64,000 bases of DNA from G963663525 sp963663525 (GTDB taxonomy: Bacteria; Myxococcota_A; SURF-8; G963663525): positions 372,001-436,000 of the forward strand of contig CAXXHC010000002.1 in NCBI GenBank assembly GCA_963663525.2. The letters are read 5' to 3'. This document shows positions 58,092 through 64,000 of the stretch, piece after piece (the first letter of the stretch is position 1; each line of letters opens with the position of its first letter). Under the pieces are notes generated by a model. That model did not search any database. It was given only the letters and a program-made list of their open reading frames with translations, and had not been told where the DNA came from. The position numbers and the translations under genes are program-made.

Positions 58092-60395
58092 TTACGTCGG
58101 ATCTTCTTTTTTCTCGAAGCGGATCAGGTGAATCAGCGAGGGAGTAAGGAACAGGTCCGCGAGCAGCGCCAGGAACACCGTCATGCCCGACAACAGCCCG
58201 AACCAGGCCGTCGGGGTGAAGTTGGACGCCAAAAGCACCCAGAAACCGCAGACCAGCACCACCGAAGTGAACAGAATGGCCCGCCCGGTGGTGGTGAAGG
58301 TTCGTGCGATGGCCTGTTTTCGGTCCCGTGTGTGCTCCATTTCCCGGCGAAAACGCGTGACGAAGTGAATCGTATCGTCCACCGCAATGCCGATGGCTAC
58401 CGAACCGATCATTGTCGTGGCCACGTTGAGCGAGATCCCCATCCACCCCATCAGGCCGAGGTTCATCAGCACCGGCAGCACGTTGGGCAGCATCGCGACC
58501 AACCCTAGCTTCAGACTGCGCGTGACGAAGACCATCGCCACGGAAATCACGATGAAGGCCAGCAGCAGGGAGGCGATCTGCCCACGAAGCAGGGTAACGA
58601 CCATGTTTGCGTACAGCACACTAGTACCGGTGACATGCACTTCGACCGGGTAACCCTCGAAAATCTCCGCCGTTTTCTTCTTGGTGAGGTCGATCAATTC
58701 GATCAACCGCGAGGTGCTTTCGACTTTCAGCCGGGCCGAAATGCGCGCCTCGTCGTTGGAAGGCGATAAAATTTTCTCCAGCTTTTCCATCCCGCCGGAG
58801 GACCGGTACAACAGCATGAACTGGGCGGCCATCGCGCGGGAATCGGGCAGGCGATAAAAAGCGTCGTCGTCGTTTTGCAGCGCACGGTGGATTTCCTTGT
58901 AAAAATCCGTCACCGACAGCGGATTGTCGATTTCCGGCAGGTTTTTCAGCCAGTTCTGCAAACGTTCGATTCGCCGAAGCAGTTCCGGGTCGTACATGCC
59001 GCCTTTTTCGTCCAAGGTCTCTTCATCGACACGAAGGGTGATGTCGAAAGGCGACGCCCCCGACAGGTGGCTGTTGATGAAATCCGAAGCCACGCGAATG
59101 GGAGCGGACTTGTGAAAATACTCGATCAGGCGGGTTTCTACGCGAAGCTTCGGCACGCCGGATAGCGCGGCGAGGAGCAGAAATGCGCTGACCAGGAGGA
59201 TCGTTTTCGGTCGGGTTTCGCACAGGTGCGATATAAAAACGAGCATCCGCCGCACAGAGCCTTCCTGGAGGGACTGGCTCTGGCGGGCTTTCGGCGTGGG
59301 AAGAAACGAGAGAATCTGCGGCACGACGACCAGACCAACGAACAACATAAGAACCACACCCACCGTAGCGAACAGCCCGAATTTTCGCACCGGCAGCACT
59401 TCGGCGATGCTCAACGACATGAACCCGCCCGCCGTGGTGATGGTCGTCATCGCGCAGGGCAACCAGAGATGGGAAATCGTGCGGGAAAGCGCCTCCATTT
59501 TGGCGAATCCCCGGCCCAGCATCTCGTAATACGTGATGATGACGTGGATCGTGATCGCCACCCCGATCACCAGCGTCAAGGGTGGCAGAATGTTGTTGAC
59601 CATGCTCATCCGCTCGCCGATGAGGAAAATCCAGCCCATCAGCCAGACACCGCCCACCTGCACGGCAATGAGGGGAAGCAACGTAGCCGAAAACGAACGA
59701 AAGCTCAGGTACAACAGAACAAGAAGGACCACCAGGGTAATCAAGGTAAAACTGTTGCGGTCTTTATGCTGATAAGTGGCGAGATCGTGTTTGAGCGCAG
59801 GAGGTCCGGCGAGGTGGATCGGCAGGTGATCGAATGGGGCACGCTTCACCCGAGCGCGGATGCCCTCGACAACATCTTCGTAGATGTCCGGGTTCTCCTC
59901 ATCCGGTTCGGGAACCTCGACAACGACCACGCCCACTCGTTTATCGATGGAAAACAGCGCTCCAATGTAGGGAGGATGGCGAAAGGCTTCCTTGGCGAGG
60001 GCGTCGGCTTCCTCCTGGGTCTTCGGAATTTCTTTGGCCATTTCCTCGACGTGCAACGCATCGTCGTAAAAACGCGCGATCTTCAGGTTGGTGAGGGCCG
60101 TAGCCTCCTCCACCCCGGAAATGGTGGCTATCTCTTCGCGCAACTGCTCCAAAAGATCGAGGTTTTCGGGAGTAAAAAGCGACGTTGAAAAATCCACCGC
60201 GACGATGACGGTATCGTCGGCCCCGAACACATCCTTCATGCGATAATTGGCGAGCAGGTCGGGATCGTCGGAAAGCACCATCGACTCGACGGAGGTTTCG
60301 TATTCTAGTTTGTCGTAGGCCCAGCCGCCCAGCGCCGTCAATACGAGGGCGAGAGCCAGCATGGGAACACGCAGCTTCAATATCCATTCAGACAT
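58092..60395 (-). CDS. RND/MMPL-family exporter
   Basis: 767 residues. Two repeats of one TM helix, a large periplasmic loop and five TM helices. Membrane blocks VVLLVLLYLSFRSFSATLLPL and IVISVAMVFVTRSLKLGLVAM; the second half carries GIAVDDTIHF, whose Asp pair is the proton-relay site of RND transporters of the MMPL/HpnN type (lipid, hopanoid or hydrophobic substrates). No membrane-fusion or outer-membrane partner is next to it. Convergent with the GltD-like gene, 15 bases between stops. Start at 60395 chosen over a GTG at 60413. Confidence 0.88.
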   Translation of the reverse strand: MSEWILKLRVPMLALALVLTALGGWAYDKLEYETSVESMVLSDDPDLLANYRMKDVFGADDTVIVAVDFSTSLFTPENLDLLEQLREEIATISGVEEATALTNLKIARFYDDALHVEEMAKEIPKTQEEADALAKEAFRHPPYIGALFSIDKRVGVVVVEVPEPDEENPDIYEDVVEGIRARVKRAPFDHLPIHLAGPPALKHDLATYQHKDRNSFTLITLVVLLVLLYLSFRSFSATLLPLIAVQVGGVWLMGWIFLIGERMSMVNNILPPLTLVIGVAITIHVIITYYEMLGRGFAKMEALSRTISHLWLPCAMTTITTAGGFMSLSIAEVLPVRKFGLFATVGVVLMLFVGLVVVPQILSFLPTPKARQSQSLQEGSVRRMLVFISHLCETRPKTILLVSAFLLLAALSGVPKLRVETRLIEYFHKSAPIRVASDFINSHLSGASPFDITLRVDEETLDEKGGMYDPELLRRIERLQNWLKNLPEIDNPLSVTDFYKEIHRALQNDDDAFYRLPDSRAMAAQFMLLYRSSGGMEKLEKILSPSNDEARISARLKVESTSRLIELIDLTKKKTAEIFEGYPVEVHVTGTSVLYANMVVTLLRGQIASLLLAFIVISVAMVFVTRSLKLGLVAMLPNVLPVLMNLGLMGWMGISLNVATTMIGSVAIGIAVDDTIHFVTRFRREMEHTRDRKQAIARTFTTTGRAILFTSVVLVCGFWVLLASNFTPTAWFGLLSGMTVFLALLADLFLTPSLIHLIRFEKKEDPT

Positions 60396-60486
60396 CGTAA
60401 TAAGGCCTAGCACGTTGCGATTTCGACGATTGGGCCTCCATGTATATCCCGCTTTTCGGCATTTACCAACGTTTTTCTCCCGGGGG

Positions 60487-60716
60487 AATTCGATGGGGCG
60501 GAAATTTTTTTGTGCGGATTTAGGATGGACCCGAAGGGTCCAAGCGCCTCTCCCAGTGGGAGAGGCCGGTGCTTCAGCACCGGGTGAGGGGAAGTTTCGT
60601 GTTCCCTCACCCTAACCCTCTCCCAAAGGGAGAGGGAATATAAGTCTTTTGATTTCAATATGTTACAATTGCCTCCGAAATATTTTGCACTATTTTAATG
60701 TCCGCCCAACTCCATG
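60487..60716. mobile_element. 212-bp miniature inverted-repeat element, older copy
   Basis: The right end (60683-60707) matches the ends of the 1057-1269 element in 24 of 25 bases; the left end (60496-60520) starts with the same GGGCGGAAATT and is more diverged. The length is 212 against 213 bases. The flanks AATTCGATG (60487-60495) and AACTCCATG (60708-60716) match in 7 of 9 positions, a decayed 9-base target duplication. The interiors of the two copies are unrelated. Confidence 0.7.
60547..60636. repeat. Cluster of REP-like palindromes
   Basis: CCTCTCCCA-G-TGGGAGAGG (60547-60565), CCGGTGC-TTCA-GCACCGG (60566-60582), GTGAGGG paired with CCCTCAC (60584-60590, 60604-60610) and CCCTCTCCC-AAA-GGGAGAGGG (60616-60636). 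This 'CCCTCACCCTAACCCTCTCCC' type of repeat is scattered in intergenic DNA of many unrelated bacteria. Confidence 0.8.
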
Positions 60717-60758
60717 TTTCTCGCCAAAGCCCTTGAATCGCCTCACAAAGCTTGTTAT

Positions 60759-60771
60759 TTCTAGTCTAGAA
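60759..60771. promoter_or_regulatory. 13-base palindrome upstream of the metal permease gene
   Basis: TTCTAG-T-CTAGAA, perfect 6-base arms, 36 bases before the start codon; placed like an operator. Confidence 0.4.
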
Positions 60772-60807
60772 CGTTGGTAGAGTTGTACTTGTTTATTGGA
60801 TATTCAA

Positions 60808-62031
60808 ATGATCGAACGTTTTTTCATCGAACTATGGCGCATCCTGCTCGACCTCAGCCCTTCCCTTTTGTTGGGTTTGCTGGCCGCCGGAGCGTTGCAC
60901 GTGTTCTTGCCCAAAAATCTCGTCCGGCGGCAGTTGAGCGGACGCAACTGGAAGAGCGTGGCGCGCGCCGTGCTCGTCGGAGTGCCGATGCCCCTTTGTT
61001 CCTGCGGCGTGGTACCCACGGCCATCGGACTGAAAAACGAAGGCGCGTCCAAAGGTGCGGCGACGGGCTTCCTTATCAGCACGCCGCAAACCGGCGTGGA
61101 CTCGATCCTCGTCAGCGCCTCGTTTCTGGGCTGGCCGTTCGCGCTGTTCAAGGTGGCGGCGGCCTTCGTGACGGGAGTGGTCGGAGGGGTGCTGGCGAAC
61201 GTCGCGACCCGCAATGATCCGGAAGAACCTACGCTGCTTCCGATGGTGAATCCGATAACGGTGGAGAAACCAAAATCTCGATTGGTCGGCATCGTCGAAT
61301 ATGCAGTGTTCGACCTGCTGGCGATGCTCGACCTTTGGATCATCCTCGGCGTGCTGGCGGCGGCGATGATTTCCACGGCCTTCCCGGAGGGATTTTTTTT
61401 CCAGCAGCAATGGACGCAAGGACTGGGTGGAATGCTCCTTATGTTGTTGATTTCCTTACCACTTTACGTATGCAGCACCGGTTCCGTACCCATCGCCGCC
61501 GCCTTGATTTCCGCTGGGATGCCTTTGGGAACCGCGCTCGTGTTTCTCATGGCCGGGCCCGCCACCAACCTTGCCACATTGGGCGCGGTGTATCGTGGAT
61601 TCGGCGGACGTCTGCTCGCGGTGTACCTGGGTGTGGTGGCCGTGTTCAGCATCGGGTTCGGGCTGGTCTTCGATTTCGTCCTCGGCGCGGGAAACGCCCA
61701 TACGGCGCACATGCACTCGCAACCCGGTTGGATTGCGACGACAAGCACCATCATCTTACTGATATTACTAACGTTTTTATTGGGACGGCGCGTGGTGAAC
61801 AAGCTGCGAACCTCCCCCGGAAAGGATAATCCCGTGGACCTCCTCCTCAACGTCAAAGGCATGAACTGCCCCCACTGCGTGGCCAACGTGAAAAAAGTGC
61901 TGGAAAGTTTCGACGAAGTGCGCGAGGCGACGCCGGATCTCGATTCGGGAACGGTCGCCGTGACCGGGGAGAATCTTGACAGCAAGAAGCTCGCCGCCGC
62001 GATTCGTCAGGCGGGGTATTCCGTCGTGTGA
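60808..62031 (+). CDS. SO_0444/ArsP-like permease with C-terminal heavy-metal-associated domain
   Basis: 407 residues from the ATG at 60808. About eight TM helices; the conserved cysteine loops PMPLCSCGVVPTAIGLKNEGAS (~60, quoted in part) and PLYVCSTGSVPIAAALISAG (~226) are the signature of permeases that export arsenicals or Cu/Zn. The C-terminal ~62 residues are a complete HMA domain with GMNCPHC (~351-357), a soft-metal-binding CxxC that usually delivers Cu or Zn to a transporter. Its presence on the same chain suggests metal sensing or delivery by the permease itself. Substrate not proven. Confidence 0.88.
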   Translation: MIERFFIELWRILLDLSPSLLLGLLAAGALHVFLPKNLVRRQLSGRNWKSVARAVLVGVPMPLCSCGVVPTAIGLKNEGASKGAATGFLISTPQTGVDSILVSASFLGWPFALFKVAAAFVTGVVGGVLANVATRNDPEEPTLLPMVNPITVEKPKSRLVGIVEYAVFDLLAMLDLWIILGVLAAAMISTAFPEGFFFQQQWTQGLGGMLLMLLISLPLYVCSTGSVPIAAALISAGMPLGTALVFLMAGPATNLATLGAVYRGFGGRLLAVYLGVVAVFSIGFGLVFDFVLGAGNAHTAHMHSQPGWIATTSTIILLILLTFLLGRRVVNKLRTSPGKDNPVDLLLNVKGMNCPHCVANVKKVLESFDEVREATPDLDSGTVAVTGENLDSKKLAAAIRQAGYSVV

Positions 62032-62519
62032 ATTCTTCCGCAACGGGCGCGATAAATATATTGAATACCGTGAAATATCGTGCATTTTTACGCAAACGCA
62101 CGTCATGCTCGATCCATGCGGCAAAACTCGTGCAAACTCCTGACGAAACGTGCAAACTTCCCTCCGGTTTTCTCGCAACGAGTCGAGGGTACCTCGCAAA
62201 AAGTGTAAACCAAACTTGACAAAAACGGCGTTTTTCGGTCGAAAATCCACGCAACGCTCGTATTTCTCTCGCAAAGCTCGTGGTTCCGAATCTGCACGTT
62301 TTTTTATCAATTTGCACATTTTGCGAGAAGGATCTCGTTGGGTAGGAAAACAGCCGTTCGGCAGATTTTCTTCTCCCTTTGCGTCGTCTTCTTGACTCTC
62401 GACCCATTCAGGATATCATACTACCTTTCTCGCATTGGGGGGGCGGGCGATTGTCCGTTCGCGATCGTGTGGGAATGTTTGCCCTTTTTCTCATCTTCTT
62501 CTGGATCGGTGTATGTAAC
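62032..62519. other. Spacer upstream of ileS with phased TGCAA/CGCAA repeats
   Basis: 488 bases with no credible gene. Short motifs of the type (T/C)GCAA recur at about 20-22-base intervals between 62089 and 62320, including a 12-base direct repeat CGTGCAAACTCC/CGTGCAAACTTC at 62129-62140 and 62149-62160. A TTGACA (62216-62221) may be the ileS -35 box; the -10 is poor. AAAAACG-G-CGTTTTT (62221-62235) overlaps it. Confidence 0.55.
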
Positions 62520-64000
62520 ATGGAGTACCGCAACACAATCAGGCTGCCGAAAACCAAGTTCAAGATGAAAGCCAACCTGGCTCAGCGCGAGCCGGAATGG
62601 CTGAAGCAATGGGAGGAATCCAGGCTGTACGAGCGCATCATCGAGGCGAACGCCGGAAACGGCAAATTCGTCCTGCACGATGGTCCGCCGTATGCCAACG
62701 GAAAGATTCACTCCGGGACGGTGCTCAACAAAATCCTCAAGGATTTCGTGATTAAATTCAAGAACATGTCCGGCCTGCGCGCCGACTATGTTCCCGGCTG
62801 GGACTGCCATGGGCTTCCCATCGAACTGGCGACGCTCAAGCAGTTCGGCGACAAGAAGGATTTCACCAAGACCGAATTGCGCGCCCAATGCCGAAAATAC
62901 GCGCATAAATTCATCAACTTGCAACGCGACCAGTTCCGCCGCCTGGGCGTGCTGGGGACCTGGGAAGATCCCTACCTCACACTCACGCCCGGCTACGAAG
63001 CGTCGATCGTGAGAGCCTTCGGCGACCTCGTGGACACCGGAAATCTCTACAAAGGCCGCAAGCCCGTCTACTGGGACTGCGCCCTGAGCACGGCGCTGGC
63101 CGAGGCCGAAATCGCCTACAACGACCACCACCGTTCGCCGTCGGTGTACGTCGCCTTCCCCATGAAGGAGCCGCTGGACGACCGCGTGCCCGAACTGAAA
63201 GGCTACAATACTCATGTCGTGATCTGGACCACTACCCCGTGGACGCTGCCCGCCAACCTGGCCATCAGCCTGCACCCGGATTACGAATACGTAGCGATCA
63301 CCTTCGACGACAGCAAGAACGCCTACATCGTCGCGGACTACCTCCGTCCCGCCGTGGCGGAAGCCTGCGGATGGAACGAAACGAAGGTGCTGGCGAGGTT
63401 CTCCAGCAAAATGCTCGAAGATCGCCCGGCGCGCCATCCCTGGATCGACCGCGACTCGGTGATTCTCTTCGGCGGCCACGTAACCCTCGACGCCGGAACC
63501 GGCTGCGTTCACACCGCTCCCGGACACGGCGCGGAAGACTACATCATCGGCCTGCAAAACGGGTTGGACATCTACTCCCCCGTGAATTCCGAAGGGCGTT
63601 TCGATGATGACGTGATGCACTGGGCGGGCGAATTCGTCTTCGACGCCAACCCGAAAATCGTCCAGTTCATGCACGAACAGGGATATCTGCTCAATCCTCC
63701 CGATCAATTCGTGGAGCACAGCTATCCTTATGGAGAACGTAGCGAAACTCCGGTGATTTTCCGGGCCACAGACCAGTGGTTCCTTTCCATCGACAAAAAC
63801 GGCCTGCGCCAGCGTGCCCTGGAGGAAATATCCAAGGTACGCTGGATTCCCTCCTACGGCGAGGAACGCATCCGCGCGATGATGAGCGACCGCCCCGACT
63901 GGTGCCTGAGCCGCCAGCGCTCCTGGGGCGTGCCGATCCCGGTGTTTTACTGCAAGCAATGCGGGGAAACGCTGCTGGACAAGAAACTGATCTCCCATTT
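62520..64000 (+). CDS. ileS: Isoleucyl-tRNA synthetase, first 493 codons (runs off the window)
   Basis: Starts MEYRNTIRLPKTKFKMKAN at the ATG at 62520; no strong Shine-Dalgarno is seen. It charges tRNA-Ile in the cytoplasm. The class I HIGH motif appears as DGPPYANGKIHSG (~59-71), followed by GWDCHGLPIE. The editing (CP1) domain begins with VVIWTTTPWTLPANLA near 237-252 and contains GTGCVHTAPGHGAEDY. The KMSKS motif and the C-terminal zinc domain lie beyond the window. No frameshift or stop in 1481 bases. Confidence 0.97.
   Translation, partial: MEYRNTIRLPKTKFKMKANLAQREPEWLKQWEESRLYERIIEANAGNGKFVLHDGPPYANGKIHSGTVLNKILKDFVIKFKNMSGLRADYVPGWDCHGLPIELATLKQFGDKKDFTKTELRAQCRKYAHKFINLQRDQFRRLGVLGTWEDPYLTLTPGYEASIVRAFGDLVDTGNLYKGRKPVYWDCALSTALAEAEIAYNDHHRSPSVYVAFPMKEPLDDRVPELKGYNTHVVIWTTTPWTLPANLAISLHPDYEYVAITFDDSKNAYIVADYLRPAVAEACGWNETKVLARFSSKMLEDRPARHPWIDRDSVILFGGHVTLDAGTGCVHTAPGHGAEDYIIGLQNGLDIYSPVNSEGRFDDDVMHWAGEFVFDANPKIVQFMHEQGYLLNPPDQFVEHSYPYGERSETPVIFRATDQWFLSIDKNGLRQRALEEISKVRWIPSYGEERIRAMMSDRPDWCLSRQRSWGVPIPVFYCKQCGETLLDKKLISH

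Larger units (their letters stand above)
60396..60807. other. Spacer between RND and permease genes, mostly repeat DNA
   Basis: 412 bases holding the second copy of the miniature element (60487-60716), a cluster of palindromes inside it, and a 13-base palindrome at 60759-60771 just upstream of the permease gene. No coding sequence is supported. Confidence 0.7.

Noticed and set aside
62032..62519. T-box riboswitch for ileS
   Set aside because: No T-box core sequence or terminator/antiterminator pair was seen, and T-boxes are rare outside Firmicutes-like lineages.
62421..63998. Long open frame (525 codons) opposite ileS
   Set aside because: It is the antisense shadow of the conserved ileS coding sequence; no ribosome-binding site and no recognisable domain.

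Overview
The window reads as a chromosome segment of a Gram-negative, anaerobic or facultatively anaerobic 'deltaproteobacterial' type organism (Desulfobacterota/Myxococcota-like; exact lineage not decidable from sequence alone). Reasons: Sec-exported lipoproteins with Asp/Glu-rich linkers behind the lipobox, multihaem c-type cytochromes of the Hmc type, an Rnf complex, a TRAP transporter with a TatT partner, an endonuclease-type MutL, and moderately GC-rich coding DNA with AT-rich spacers. I saw no tRNA, rRNA or CRISPR array.

Layout. 1-1.5 kb: the 5' part of an iron-dependent alcohol dehydrogenase behind an SCP2-like gene, then a gene-free stretch holding two small inverted-repeat elements. 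1.6-3.5 kb: tsf and rpsB with terminator and structured leader. 3.7-6.9 kb: a 2-TM SLATT-like protein, a lipoprotein, and a flavodoxin/FGE-like fusion lipoprotein. 7.1-12 kb: mutL-obgE-miaB-vanZ-like. 12-16.7 kb: an acidic lipoprotein and a tatT-dctP-dctQM TRAP operon. 17-19.3 kb: cold-shock protein and a membrane SGNH hydrolase. 19.4-25.9 kb: one 2183-residue lipoprotein with EGF-like, lamin-tail and C-type-lectin-like modules. 26-32.2 kb: a TPR-like exported protein, hemC, hemL, lon. 32.4-36.1 kb: a DUF4056-like exported protein, a DUF3795 protein and a P/Homo B lipoprotein. 36.3-37.8 kb: an IS200 remnant split by an IS630-type element.

The most interesting region is 37.8-50.1 kb, a single-direction array hmcA-hmcB-hmcC-hmcD-(19-haem cytochrome)-rnfC-rnfD-rnfG-rnfE-rnfA-rnfB ending in a strong terminator. 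It joins a periplasmic/membrane Hmc electron-transfer module to an Rnf ion pump. RnfB is fused in frame to a complete GltD/NfnB-like FAD-NAD(P) oxidoreductase, while RnfC has kept its two [4Fe-4S] motifs but lost the glycine-rich NADH/FMN signature. The simplest reading (inference) is that the pyridine-nucleotide site has moved from RnfC to RnfB and that the pump exchanges electrons with a 35-haem periplasmic cytochrome pool through HmcBCD.

50.8-64 kb: a UDP-sugar epimerase, an ankyrin protein, a GYF_2-like membrane protein, an FHA protein fused to a CpaF-like ATPase whose catalytic motifs are all gone, grpE, a second GltD-like oxidoreductase with C-terminal ferredoxin motifs, an RND/MMPL exporter, a permease with a C-terminal heavy-metal-binding domain, and the first 493 codons of ileS. 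A second, older copy of the 5'-end miniature element lies at 60.5-60.7 kb.
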